A DNA stretch of 64,000 bases from Thermithiobacillus plumbiphilus (GTDB lineage: Bacteria; Pseudomonadota; Gammaproteobacteria; Acidithiobacillales; Thermithiobacillaceae), in contig NZ_JBBPCO010000002.1 of assembly GCF_038070005.1 (NCBI RefSeq), positions 299,402 to 363,401 of the forward strand, written 5' to 3'. This document shows, piece by piece, positions 27,878-37,820 of the stretch. How positions within the stretch are numbered: position 1 is the first letter of the stretch; each line of letters begins with the position of its first letter. The position numbers were made by a program, and so were the translations under genes. The notes under the pieces were generated by a model. The model did not search any database and was not told the DNA's origin. It was given only the letters and a program-made list of their open reading frames with translations.

Positions 27878-29553
27878 ATGCGCTCAGATATGATCAAGAA
27901 AGGCTTTGAACGGACGCCCCACCGCTCCCTGCTCAAGGCCTGCGGCCTGACCGATGCCGATATGGACAAGCCCTTCATCGGCGTCTGCAACTCCTATATC
28001 GACATCATTCCCGGCCACGTGCACCTGCAGGAGTTCGGGCGCATCGTCAAGGAAGAGATCCGCAAGGCCGGCGGCGTGCCCTTCGAGTTCAACACCATTG
28101 GCGTGGATGACGGAATCGTCATGGGGCATGAAGGCATGCGCTATTCCCTGCCTTCACGCGAGATCATTGCTGATTCGCTCGAAACCGTGGTGCGCGCGCA
28201 TCACTTCGATGCCCTGATCTGCATCCCCAACTGCGACAAGATCGTGCCCGGCATGCTGATGGGTGCGGTGCGCTGCGACTTGCCCACCGTGTTCGTCTCG
28301 GGCGGCCCGATGGAGGCCGGCAAGCTCAGCGACGGGACTTCCATTGATCTCGTGACCGCCTTCGAGGCGGTGGGCCAGTACAAGCTTGGCAAGATCACCG
28401 ATATTCGCCTGAAGGAAATCGAGGACAAGGCCTGCCCGACCTGCGGTTCCTGTTCCGGCATGTTCACCGCCAATTCCATGAACTGCCTGATGGAGGCCCT
28501 GGGCGTGGCGCTGTCCGAGAACGGCACCATCCTCGCCACCAGCCCGCGCCGGCGCGATCTGGTGCGTCACGCGGCGCAGCGCATCGTGGCCCTGGCCCTG
28601 GCGGGTGGCCCGACCATGAAGCAGATGGTGGACTTCGATGCCATCGACAACGCCTTCATTCTCGACATGGCCATGGGTGGCTCGACCAATACCGTGCTGC
28701 ACACGCTGGCCATTGCCCGCGAGGCCGGCATCGAATATCCGCTGGAGCGGCTCAACGAGCTGTCGCAGCAGGTGGCCTATCTCGCCAAGATCAGCCCGGC
28801 GCTCTCGACCGTGCACATCGAGGACGTCGGCCGCGCCGGTGGCATCGCCGCCATCATGCATGAAGTACACAAGCGCAATCCCAACGTCATGCATCTCGAC
28901 AAGCCCACGGTCAGCGGCGAAACCCTGCGCGAAATCGTCGAGAAGGCCGAGGTCAAGGATGACACCATCATCCGCCGCGCCGACAACCCAGTATCCGCCA
29001 CCGGCGGCCTGCGCGTGCTGTTCGGCAATCTCGCGCCCGAGGGCTCCATCATCAAGGCCGGTGCCGTGGCTGCGAGCATGCGCAAGTTCTCCGGTCCGGC
29101 GCGGATCTACGACAGCATGGAATCGGCCAGCGAGCGCATCCTGGCCGGCGAGGTACAGGCCGGGGAAGTGGTGGTGATCCGCTACGAAGGGCCCAAGGGT
29201 GGTCCGGGCATGCCCGAGCAGCTCGCGCCCACCGCTAACATCATGGGCATGGGCCTGGGTGAGAGCGTGGCGCTGATCACCGATGGCCGCTTCTCGGGTG
29301 CCACGCGCGGCGCCTGCATCGGCCATGTCTCGCCCGAAGCCGCCGAGGGTGGACCCATCGGGCTGCTCAGGGATGGTGACATCATCGAGATCGACATCGA
29401 TGCCGGCACCCTCAATGTGAAGCTTTCCGATGCCGAACTCGCCACCCGGCGCGAGAGCTGGCAGCCGCTGGAAAAGCCGCTGAGCTCGCCCTGGCTGCGC
29501 CGCTATCGCAAGCTCGTGACCAACGCCTCCAAGGGCGCGGTGCTGGAAAGCTG

Positions 29554-29554
<1 letters not shown>
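27878..29554 (+). CDS. ilvD: Dihydroxy-acid dehydratase
   Basis: IlvD dehydrates the dihydroxy acids made by IlvC to the keto acids of valine and isoleucine, using an iron-sulfur cluster. The 558-residue protein has the conserved cysteine motifs ([11 protein letters not shown] and [17 protein letters not shown]), the IlvD/Edd [15 protein letters not shown] start, and the C-terminal barrel ([34 protein letters not shown]). The ATG of [11 protein letters not shown] was chosen because GGAAGGG lies 6-8 nt upstream; ten further residues from an earlier ATG are possible. Its TGA stop shares a base with the next start, so it is coupled to the NYN gene. Confidence 0.96.
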
Positions 29555-30468
<914 letters not shown>

Positions 30469-30477
30469 CGCCCCGCG

Positions 30478-31743
30478 TCAATACCAGAGCGCCAGCAGGA
30501 ACACGCCCGCGCCGGCGCTCAGAGCCATGCTGCCCATGCCCCACAGGAGATAGGGCCGCAACCGCCGGTCGCCTAATCCCACCCCCAATCCCGTCTTCAC
30601 CAGCGTATTGCTGAGCCCCGCCAGCAAGGCGCCGCCCACCGCCACGCTCAATACCAGCCGTCCATCCATGCTCAATTCGGCCATGGACAGGTTGATGGCA
30701 TCCACGTCGGCGATGCCGGAGGCCAGGGCCAGGGCATAGACGCCCGCCTGTCCGTAATAGTCGAGCGCCAGTTGCGCTGCGGCCAGGGTGACCGCGTAGA
30801 TCGCCGCGAAACTGAGCGCCTGGGTGAGTTCGAAGGGATTGCGCAGGGGCACGTCCGTGCTTTCCTGTACTTGATGCTGGGTGCGCCAGAAAAACAGTGC
30901 GCCCAGCAGGGCGGCAGGCAGCACGAAGAGGGCCAGCAGCTGCCCCATGCGCGGATTGATGGCCCAGGCCACCGCCGCCTGGCGCAGGAACATCATGGCG
31001 GAGGCGAGAATGATGCCGCTGGCCAGGCCGGCCGAGAGCTGCGGATTGCTCTTGCTGAGCCGGGCAAAGCTCATGGTCACCGCGGTGGAGCTGACCAGGC
31101 CGCCGAAGATGGCGCTGATCAGTACGCCCTTGCGCGTGTCGAGGAGCTTGGCGCCGAAATAGCCCAGGAAGGACAGCCCGGAGACCAGCACCACCATCAG
31201 CCAGATCTTGCGTGGGTTGAACTGCAGGGCAGTGTAGTTCTGGTCCGGCAACAAGGGGAAAACCACCAAGGAGACCAAGGCGAAGCGGATGATGGCGACC
31301 AGCTCCGCCCGGCCAATGTTGCGGGCGATGAAGCCGTGCAGAGGCTCCTTGCTGGCCAACAGCAGCGTGACGATGACGGCGATGATCATGGCGGCCAGCA
31401 GATGGCCGGAGGCCGTGAGCCCACCCAGCAGGAAGGCAGCCAAGGCGGAGTACTCGGTGGTCAGACCCAGGGAAGGCCTGCCAAAATTGGCGAGCAGATA
31501 GCTGCCCAGCAACAGGAGGCCGAAAAGCACCAGCGTCGTCAGGAAAACCGGCAACGGAAACCAGTGGGCGCTGACGAAGCCGAGAACGGTGATGAGCGGA
31601 AAGGTGCGCACTCCGATGGGGCGCTCGTTCGCGGGATGCGGGCTGGCTTCACGTTCCAGGCCGATCAAGAGCCCGATGGCGAGCGCCACCAGGAAGGGAA
31701 AGACCCAGGCCGGCAGGAAATCGAACAGGGCCAGATCAGGCAC
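30478..31743 (-). CDS. MgtC/SapB and DUF4010 family membrane protein
   Basis: The 421-residue protein has an N-terminal MgtC/SapB-type domain of four or five helices (LVALAIGLLIGLERE, ERPIGVRTFPLITVLGFVSA). A DUF4010 domain with seven or more helices follows (LSFLGYFGAKLLDTRKGVLISAIFGGLVSSTAVTMSFA, SGIADVDAINLSMAEL). Proteins of this two-domain type are uncharacterised; MgtC itself modulates ATP synthase and Mg homeostasis. Start is probably GTG (MPDLALFDF) with GGAG 7 nt upstream. It lies 45 bp after argA on the same strand and is probably the last gene of that operon. It converges with the NYN gene. Confidence 0.85.
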   Translation of the reverse strand: MPDLALFDFLPAWVFPFLVALAIGLLIGLEREASPHPANERPIGVRTFPLITVLGFVSAHWFPLPVFLTTLVLFGLLLLGSYLLANFGRPSLGLTTEYSALAAFLLGGLTASGHLLAAMIIAVIVTLLLASKEPLHGFIARNIGRAELVAIIRFALVSLVVFPLLPDQNYTALQFNPRKIWLMVVLVSGLSFLGYFGAKLLDTRKGVLISAIFGGLVSSTAVTMSFARLSKSNPQLSAGLASGIILASAMMFLRQAAVAWAINPRMGQLLALFVLPAALLGALFFWRTQHQVQESTDVPLRNPFELTQALSFAAIYAVTLAAAQLALDYYGQAGVYALALASGIADVDAINLSMAELSMDGRLVLSVAVGGALLAGLSNTLVKTGLGVGLGDRRLRPYLLWGMGSMALSAGAGVFLLALWY

Positions 31744-31788
31744 GCGGACTCCGGATGTCGTTCATGCGGATGCCTCCTGCCGCAAGGC

Positions 31789-33108
31789 TTAGGCCAGTGG
31801 CTTGATGAACACCTTGCTGCGCCGCTGAAAATTGTAGAGTTGCTGGCGTGGCATGGGCAGGGTATCGATTTCCGCCGGCACGAAACCCCGCTCCAGGAAC
31901 CAGTGCGCCGTCTGGGTCGTCAGCACGAACAGTCCCTTGAGCCCCTCGCTTCTGGCCTTCCTCACCATGTATTGTAGCAGCGATTCGGCACGTCCCTGGC
32001 GGCGGTAGTCCTCATGCACCGCCAGGCAGGACAGCTCGCCGAGGCCCTCCTGCGGATAGGCGACGAGCGCGGCGCAGGCGATCACCTGCTGGTCGCGCTC
32101 CACCACGATGAAGTTGCCGATTTCCATCTCAAGCATTTCCCGGCTGCGCTTGACCAGCACGCCAGCGGCTTCCAGGGGCTCGATCAGATCCAGAATGCCG
32201 CCGACATCCTGGATGCCAGCGGGCCGGATGTTCTCGAAAGGATCACTGGATATCAGGGTGCCGCAGCCGTCGCGGCTGAAAAGCTCCAGCAACAACGCGC
32301 CGTCCATGTGGCGACTGACGATGTGAACGCGACTCACGCCCTGATTACAGGCGCGCAGGGCGGTTTGCACATGATTTCTGAGGCTTTCCGGCAACTCGGG
32401 CTGCGAGTCGAGATAGGCCGGAACATCCGAGGCGATCAACTGGCGCTGCAGGTTGCCATTACTGTCGGGCAGCCCTGGCTCATCGGTCAGGAAGATCAGC
32501 TTGGCGGCATTCAGGGCAACGGCCGCTTCACGCGCGATATCCTCGACACCGATGTTGAAGATCTCGCCAGTGGTCGAAAAGCCCAAGGGTGAGAGCAGCA
32601 CGATCTCATCGAGCGCCAGATGCTGGCGGATGGCGCTGGCATCGATGCGCCGTACCTGTCCGGTATGCTGAAAATCCACGCCATCGAGCACTCCGAGCGG
32701 GCGCGCCAGCACGAAGTTGCCGCTGCAGATCCGGACCTTGGCACCCTCCATGGGGGAGTTGGCCAAGCCTTGCGAGAGCGCCGCCTCGATTTCAAGGCGA
32801 ACCGCCCCAATCGCCATTCTGACCACCGGCAGGGCGGCGGCATCGGTGATGCGCCGACCCTGTGATCGCTCGGTCGTCAGCCTGAACCGGGCCAGCAGTT
32901 CATCAATCTGCGGCCCGGCGCCATGGACCAGCACGATGTTGATCCCGAGGCTGTTGAGCAGCGCGATGTCCTGGGCCAGCCGGTGCATGTGGTCGTCGCT
33001 GACCACCTCGCCACCAAAGGCGATCACGAAGGTCTGGTTGCGAAAGCGATGGATATAGGGGGACGACTCCCGAAACCAGCCGATGTATTGCTGCAGGTCC
33101 TTGATCAT
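31789..33108 (-). CDS. argA: N-acetylglutamate synthase (amino-acid N-acetyltransferase)
   Basis: ArgA makes N-acetylglutamate, the first step of arginine synthesis. The 439-residue protein has an N-terminal amino-acid-kinase-like domain (FVIAFGGEVVSDD, INIVLVHGAGPQID, LGFSTTGEIFNI) that binds arginine for feedback inhibition. A C-terminal GNAT domain (about residues 295-435; LSCLAVHEDYRRQGRAESLLQYM) holds the acetyl-CoA-binding RRQGRA motif. The start MIKDLQQYIGWFRESSPYIHRFR is the family N terminus. Its ATG overlaps the argE stop by 4 nt (ATGA), so the deacetylase and the synthase are translated in a coupled way. Confidence 0.95.
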   Translation of the reverse strand: MIKDLQQYIGWFRESSPYIHRFRNQTFVIAFGGEVVSDDHMHRLAQDIALLNSLGINIVLVHGAGPQIDELLARFRLTTERSQGRRITDAAALPVVRMAIGAVRLEIEAALSQGLANSPMEGAKVRICSGNFVLARPLGVLDGVDFQHTGQVRRIDASAIRQHLALDEIVLLSPLGFSTTGEIFNIGVEDIAREAAVALNAAKLIFLTDEPGLPDSNGNLQRQLIASDVPAYLDSQPELPESLRNHVQTALRACNQGVSRVHIVSRHMDGALLLELFSRDGCGTLISSDPFENIRPAGIQDVGGILDLIEPLEAAGVLVKRSREMLEMEIGNFIVVERDQQVIACAALVAYPQEGLGELSCLAVHEDYRRQGRAESLLQYMVRKARSEGLKGLFVLTTQTAHWFLERGFVPAEIDTLPMPRQQLYNFQRRSKVFIKPLA

Positions 33109-34265
33109 GGGGCGGGCTCCAGGTCGATGCAAAAGCGCCGGATCAGGTCCTGCAGTATCGACACCGTGGGCTTGATCCGGTCCAGGCGCAGGTGTTCCTC
33201 GGGCTGATGGGCGCAACTGATGTCGCCCGGGCCCAGCACGATGGTGTCCATGCCCAGCGCCTGCAGAAAGGGCGCCTCGGTGCCGAAGGCGACCGCCTCG
33301 GCGGCATGTCCGGTGAGGCTTTCGGCTGCTTTGACCAGCGGCGCCGTATCGGGCGTTTCGTAAGCCGGGTTGCCGGGAAAAAGTGACCGGCACTCCAGTT
33401 GCAGGCCGGTATCGCTCATGCTCTGGCGAGCGACCGCATAGAGTTCCTCACGCAGTTCGGCAATCTCCATGCCGGGCAGGGGGCGCAGATCAATGTGCAG
33501 CTCGCAGTCGCCGCAGATGCGGTTGGGATTGTCGCCGCCATGGATGTGCCCGAGATTGAGCGTGGGGTAGGTGACTTCGAACAGCGGATTTTGATGACGC
33601 CGCGCCAGATCCTCGCGCCAGTGCATGAGAGCACCCATGAGCTGGTACATGCCATCCAGGGCATTGCGCCCCAGTGCGGGGTTGCTGGAGTGGCCGCTCT
33701 GGCCGATGAGGCGCAGGGATTCCATGAGGATGCCCTTGTGCATGCGCACCGGGCGCAGGCTGGTCGGCTCGCCAATGACGGCGTGCCGCGCCCTGGGGCG
33801 CCCCAGGGCCTGCAGGGTGCGGGCCCCCTGCATGCTGGTTTCCTCGTCGGCGGTGGCCAGCACGATCAGCGGCGCTTTCAGGTCTTTTGCGCGCAGATTG
33901 CGCAAGGCCTCGATCACCAGCGGAAAGAAGCCCTTCATGTCGGCGGTGCCCATGCCATACCAGCAATTATCCGCATCGCGCAGACGCAGGGGATCCTGTT
34001 GCCAGCGTTCGGCATTGAAGGGCACGGTATCGGTGTGCCCGGCCAGTACCAGCCCGCCGGGACCACTGCCGAGTGTGGCGATCAGGTTGAATTTTCCGGG
34101 ACTGCTCTCGATGCGCTCCAGCGCAAAGCCGAATTCCGCCAGCCAGCCGGCCAGCAGATCGATGACGCCGGCGTTGCTCTGGTCCAGGGCCGGGTCCGCG
34201 CTGCTGACGGAAGGCGCTGCCACCAGGGCGCTCAGCATCTCCCGCAGGCCGGGCGTGCTGTTCAA
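33105..34265 (-). CDS. argE: Acetylornithine deacetylase
   Basis: ArgE hydrolyses N-acetylornithine to ornithine in the linear arginine pathway. The 386-residue M20 family metallopeptidase shows the metal ligands in AGHTDTVPF and GMGTADMKG, the catalytic Glu pair in ADEETSMQG, and later ligands in IGEPTSLRP and CAHQPEEHL. The dimerisation domain contains GQSGHSSNP. The gene overlaps bolA at its start and argA at its end, each by 4 nt. Having ArgE beside ArgA suggests a linear rather than recycled acetyl cycle, unless an argJ exists elsewhere. Confidence 0.94.
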   Translation of the reverse strand: MNSTPGLREMLSALVAAPSVSSADPALDQSNAGVIDLLAGWLAEFGFALERIESSPGKFNLIATLGSGPGGLVLAGHTDTVPFNAERWQQDPLRLRDADNCWYGMGTADMKGFFPLVIEALRNLRAKDLKAPLIVLATADEETSMQGARTLQALGRPRARHAVIGEPTSLRPVRMHKGILMESLRLIGQSGHSSNPALGRNALDGMYQLMGALMHWREDLARRHQNPLFEVTYPTLNLGHIHGGDNPNRICGDCELHIDLRPLPGMEIAELREELYAVARQSMSDTGLQLECRSLFPGNPAYETPDTAPLVKAAESLTGHAAEAVAFGTEAPFLQALGMDTIVLGPGDISCAHQPEEHLRLDRIKPTVSILQDLIRRFCIDLEPAP

Positions 34266-34558
34266 GCCGGGCGCTCCGCGGCGGCCTCGGCGGGCGTCAG
34301 GGTGCGCATGGACAAGGCGTGGATCTCGGACTGCAGGGGGCCCAGGATCTGGTAGATCAGCCGTTGCCGGGCAACAGGATTCAGGCCTTCGAAGCGATCC
34401 GAGACGACGCGCAGATCGTAGTGGCCGCCACCGCGCTCGCGCGCGCCCGCGTGGCGGGCGTGCTTGTGGCTGTCGTCGCTGAGCTGCAGCTCTAGCGGTT
34501 GCAGGGCCTCACGCAGCAGGGCCTCGATGCGCTCCGGCGTAGACTGCTCGGTACTCAT
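34262..34558 (-). CDS. BolA family protein
   Basis: The 98-residue protein has the BolA fold signature: [32 protein letters not shown], then [30 protein letters not shown] and [11 protein letters not shown]. The conserved histidine in the SHKH/HYDLR region is the one that helps bind a [2Fe-2S] cluster with monothiol glutaredoxin. BolA proteins act in iron-sulfur trafficking and morphology. It overlaps both yciI and argE by 4 nt. It could be BolA proper or IbaG-like; the SHKHxxH stretch favours BolA. Confidence 0.9.
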   Translation of the reverse strand: MSTEQSTPERIEALLREALQPLELQLSDDSHKHARHAGARERGGGHYDLRVVSDRFEGLNPVARQRLIYQILGPLQSEIHALSMRTLTPAEAAAERPA

Positions 34559-34854
34559 GGCAGCACCCGCTTGAAAGGCTGCACGCTGACCTCGGCATAG
34601 ACGCCGCTGGCGAGATAGGGGTCCGCCGCGGCCCAGTCCTGGGCGGCGATCAGACTGTCGAATTCCGCCACGATCAGGCTGCCGCGAAAGCCTGCCGTGC
34701 CCGGGTCCTCGCTGTCGATGGCCGGCATCGGACCGGCCAGTACCAGGCGGCCCGCATCGTTGAGCTGATGCAGACGCGCCAGGTGATCGGGACGGCTCAT
34801 TTGACGCAGTGCGAGCGAGTTGTCGTTATCCTTGGCTATGATGGCGTAGAGCAT
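34555..34854 (-). CDS. YciI family protein
   Basis: The 99-residue protein matches Yci[71 protein letters not shown]. The His and Asp of the proposed active site (RPDHL, WAAADPY) are kept. No substrate is established for most members. It starts 3 nt after yciB and overlaps bolA by 4 nt. This yciB-yciI-bolA order is common in proteobacteria. Confidence 0.92.
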   Translation of the reverse strand: MLYAIIAKDNDNSLALRQMSRPDHLARLHQLNDAGRLVLAGPMPAIDSEDPGTAGFRGSLIVAEFDSLIAAQDWAAADPYLASGVYAEVSVQPFKRVLP

Positions 34855-34857
34855 GGC

Positions 34858-35439
34858 TCAGGGTTTCCTCTCTGGCGAATCGGGATCGGTCGAATTCTTC
34901 AGCTTTTCCGAGGCGTCCAGGGCACGCATGATGAAAAACGACTGAAACACCATGAATACCAGGGTGATCGCCATCAGCCCGAAGAGTTTGAAGTTGACCC
35001 AGGTGTCCGTGGGAAAAGTATAGGCGACATAGAGGTTCAGCAGGGCCGCCAGCACGAAAAAAAGGATCCAGTAATGATTGAGCTGACGCCAGACTGCCGG
35101 AGCAACTTCGCGATCGATCTGCCGGCCAATGAATTTTTCCACCACCAGGGTGCCGCGCAGTTCGGCGATCAGAAAGCCCCCAGCAAAGAGAAAGTAGAGC
35201 AGGCTGGGCTTGAGCTTGATGAAGACCTCGTTGTGCAACCAGATGGTCGCTCCACCAAACACCACGACGAGAGCGCCCGAGAGCAGGGTCATGGGCTCGA
35301 CCTTGCGCTGCATGATGTACTGGCCGAGGATCATGAGTATGGAGGCGACGATGGCCACGGCCGTGGCGGCGTAGATGTCCTGAAATTTGTAGACGATGAA
35401 AAACAGCAGGACAGGCAGGAAGTCCAGAAGTGCTTTCAT
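34858..35439 (-). CDS. yciB: Inner-membrane septation protein A (YciB)
   Basis: YciB is a small polytopic inner-membrane protein linked to cell division and envelope integrity. The start MKALLDFLPVLLFFIVYKFQDIYAAT is that of the family, and the 193 residues contain five or six hydrophobic helices. Conserved words are LGQYIMQRKVEPM, WLHNEVFIKLKP and LYVAYTFPTDTWVNFKLFG. I used this ATG rather than one 33 nt upstream because it gives the conserved N terminus; AGGAGA lies about 14 nt upstream. It is the first gene of the six-gene reverse operon ending with the MgtC-like gene. Confidence 0.92.
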   Translation of the reverse strand: MKALLDFLPVLLFFIVYKFQDIYAATAVAIVASILMILGQYIMQRKVEPMTLLSGALVVVFGGATIWLHNEVFIKLKPSLLYFLFAGGFLIAELRGTLVVEKFIGRQIDREVAPAVWRQLNHYWILFFVLAALLNLYVAYTFPTDTWVNFKLFGLMAITLVFMVFQSFFIMRALDASEKLKNSTDPDSPERKP

Positions 35440-35539
35440 ACCGGAATCGATTTCTCCTGAAAGGGCGGGCATGCACGGGCTTCAGCCCGCCACCAAAATA
35501 CCATAGAATCCGGCTGACTGTCCCGCGACTGGAGTAGGT

Positions 35540-36412
35540 ATGGAATCAGCGGATTTGATCAAGGTCTTGCAGGCCGCGCTTGGCGTTTCGACCAGGGCTG
35601 GCCACCCGGTGTCCTTTGACGATGTGCTTGCTGCGCGCTGGCGTTCAGGTCCTGGCGGTGGCTGGCTGCAGGGTATTCGCCAGGCGCACAGCCTGTCCCA
35701 GGACGATCTGCTGGGCATCGATCGGGCACGTGAGCTACTCGATACCAATACCCGCCAGTTCGTGCGCGGTCTGCCGGCCAATGATGCCCTGCTCTGGGGC
35801 GGCCGGGGCACCGGCAAGTCCTCCTTGGTGAAGGCGATGCTGGCGCGCTATGGCAGCGAGGGGCTACGGCTGGTGGAACTCGATCGCGAGGGTCTGGCGC
35901 AACTGCCGGACGTCCTGGAAAGCCTGCGCGAAGCCGATCCCGATGAGCGTTTCCGCTTCGTTCTCTTCTGCGATGATCTCTCCTTCGAGGCCGACGATCC
36001 CGCCTACAAGGGGCTGAAGTCCGTGCTCGATGGCGGGCTGGAGGCACGGCCCAGCAATGTCCTGATCTATGCCACCAGCAACCGGCGCCACCTGATGCCG
36101 CGTTTCTTTGCGGAAAACCAGGAATACGAACGCCGTGGCGAGGAAATCATTCCTGGCGAGAGCGCCGAGGAAAAGCTGAGCCTGTCGGATCGCTTCGGGC
36201 TGTGGATTGGATTTTATCCCTTCGATCAGGACACCTATCTCGCCATTGTCGATCATTACTTGCAGGCCCGGTTGCCTGCGACCATTCCTCTTGAGGAAAT
36301 GCATGCCGAAGCCCTGCGCTGGGCCTTGGCCCGGGGCTCGCGCAGTGGTCGCACGGCCCGGCATTTTGCCAATGATTTTCTGGGACGCATGGGGCTGGGT
36401 GACACCAGGTGA
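35540..36412 (+). CDS. DUF815 AAA-like ATPase
   Basis: The 290-residue protein is a P-loop ATPase of the DUF815 family. The Walker A is GGRGTGKSS near residues 88-95, the Walker B is FVLFCDDLSFE, and an ATSNRRHLMP sensor motif is followed by RFGLWIGFYPFDQDTYLAIVDHYL. These are AAA+ features. No function has been established for the family that I can name. It is preceded by a good ribosome-binding site (GGAG) and stands alone, divergent from yciB and convergent with the DUF455 gene. The two stops meet in the palindrome TGATCA. Confidence 0.85.
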   Translation: MESADLIKVLQAALGVSTRAGHPVSFDDVLAARWRSGPGGGWLQGIRQAHSLSQDDLLGIDRARELLDTNTRQFVRGLPANDALLWGGRGTGKSSLVKAMLARYGSEGLRLVELDREGLAQLPDVLESLREADPDERFRFVLFCDDLSFEADDPAYKGLKSVLDGGLEARPSNVLIYATSNRRHLMPRFFAENQEYERRGEEIIPGESAEEKLSLSDRFGLWIGFYPFDQDTYLAIVDHYLQARLPATIPLEEMHAEALRWALARGSRSGRTARHFANDFLGRMGLGDTR

Positions 36413-37222
36413 TCAGGGCCAATGCTCAAGTCGCTGGATCTCCTCGGCATCAAACCCGGCTGCAATCCGGTCGGGGAAGTTGAAGGGGCCCTTGAGCTTT
36501 CCTTTCAGATAGCGCTCGACCAGTTCAAAGAAGGTCGTCGCGGGATCCAGGTCGCGCGTCTGGCAGAGATGGCGGTACCAGCGGGTTCCCACTGCCACAT
36601 GGCCGATCTCATCGCGGCGGATGATGCGCAGGATGTCGGCGGCGGCGTGATCATTGGCGGATTCCAGCTTTTGAATCAGCGCCGGGGTGACGTCCAGCCC
36701 GCGCGCTTCCAGCACCCGTGGCACCAGTGCCATGCGGATCAAGGCATCGTGCGCGGTATCGATGGCCATCTCCCAGAGGCCGTTGTGCGCGGCAAAGTCC
36801 CCATAAGCAAATCCAAGCGTATGCAGATGACCCTGCAGGAGCTGGAAATGGTAGGCCTCTTCGGCCGCGACACCCAGCCAGTCGCTGTAGTAGTCTGTGG
36901 GTAGATCCCGGAAACGATAGACGGCGTCCAGGGCGAGATTGATGGCGTTGAACTCGATGTGTGCCAGGGCATGCAGGAGGCAGGCGCGACCCTCCGCAGT
37001 CTGGAGCTTGTTGCGCTTGGGCAGCTCACGCGGGTGCACCAGAAGCGGCTTTTCCGGGCGGCCGGGAATCGGGATTTCCCGGGGCGCCGGACCCTCCGCC
37101 AGAGTCAGGTTGCCGGCCAGCCATTGCTCGCGCAGGCTGCTGGTGAGCGCGCATTTGGCTTCGGGGTCCGTGCTCAGCAGGGCGGACAGGGTGTGCTCGA
37201 ACAGCGAGGTAGTCATCGGCAT
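36413..37222 (-). CDS. DUF455 ferritin-like protein
   Basis: The 269-residue all-helical protein belongs to DUF455. Repeated Glu/His pairs suggest a ferritin-like di-metal site: ALAHIEFNAINLALD, GVAAEEAYHFQLLQGHL and IIRRDEIGHVAVGTRWY, that is E...ExxH-type ligands in a four-helix bundle. Function unknown; some relatives are annotated as rhamnosyl-transferase-like without support. The start is either here or at the ATG two codons inside (37216), and neither has a ribosome-binding site. Its start region overlaps that of the divergent phosphodiesterase gene (GCATGCAT). Confidence 0.85.
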   Translation of the reverse strand: MPMTTSLFEHTLSALLSTDPEAKCALTSSLREQWLAGNLTLAEGPAPREIPIPGRPEKPLLVHPRELPKRNKLQTAEGRACLLHALAHIEFNAINLALDAVYRFRDLPTDYYSDWLGVAAEEAYHFQLLQGHLHTLGFAYGDFAAHNGLWEMAIDTAHDALIRMALVPRVLEARGLDVTPALIQKLESANDHAAADILRIIRRDEIGHVAVGTRWYRHLCQTRDLDPATTFFELVERYLKGKLKGPFNFPDRIAAGFDAEEIQRLEHWP

Positions 37223-37820
37223 GCATCGTGATCAGAATGCACATAGTGTGGCACAGAAGGGTTCAGAGGTCAGCGCTTCCGGCCTGGATACCGACTGGCG
37301 CGGGCTGGAGCGGGTGCGGCTGGCCATCGTCTCGGATACCCATGGGCAGCTCGACGCGCGCATCGGCGAACTCGTGGCGGGCTGTGATCTTGCCGTGCAT
37401 GCCGGAGATATCATGGGCGCTGCGGTACTGGCTGCCTTGCAACCGCGACTCGGCCAGGTTCTGGCGGTGCGGGGCAATAACGACGTGCCGGAAAAGTGGC
37501 CGGGCAGCGAGCTTGCACTGCTCAGTGGCATTCCGCTGGAAGTGAGTCTGATGCTGCCCGGCGGTGATCTGGTGGTGGTGCATGGTGATCGGGCGGGCCC
37601 AACCAAAACGCGCCATGCGCGCCTGCGGGCGCTTTATCCGGCGGCCCGTGCCATTGTCTATGGCCATAGTCATCAATTGATTTGCGATACCGCCCAAACT
37701 CCCTGGGTGCTCAATCCGGGGGCTGCCGGGCGGGTGCGGACCTTCGGCGGGCCATCCTGTCTGATCCTGGAAGCCGGAACCACGGACTGGCAGGTGCGGG
37801 CGCAACGCTTCCCTGCCTAA
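37221..37820 (+). CDS. YfcE/MJ0936-like metallophosphoesterase
   Basis: The calcineurin-like phosphodiesterase motifs are all present: IVSDTHG, VHAGDI, VRGNNDV, VVVHGD and VYGHSHQ. Proteins of this family hydrolyse phosphodiesters using two metal ions; the natural substrate is unknown. Family members begin right at the IVSDTHG strand. The 31 residues before it (from the only upstream ATG) have no counterpart, so the true start could be the GTG at 37314. The gene ends 4 nt inside the convergent WYL regulator gene. Confidence 0.8.
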   Translation: MHRDQNAHSVAQKGSEVSASGLDTDWRGLERVRLAIVSDTHGQLDARIGELVAGCDLAVHAGDIMGAAVLAALQPRLGQVLAVRGNNDVPEKWPGSELALLSGIPLEVSLMLPGGDLVVVHGDRAGPTKTRHARLRALYPAARAIVYGHSHQLICDTAQTPWVLNPGAAGRVRTFGGPSCLILEAGTTDWQVRAQRFPA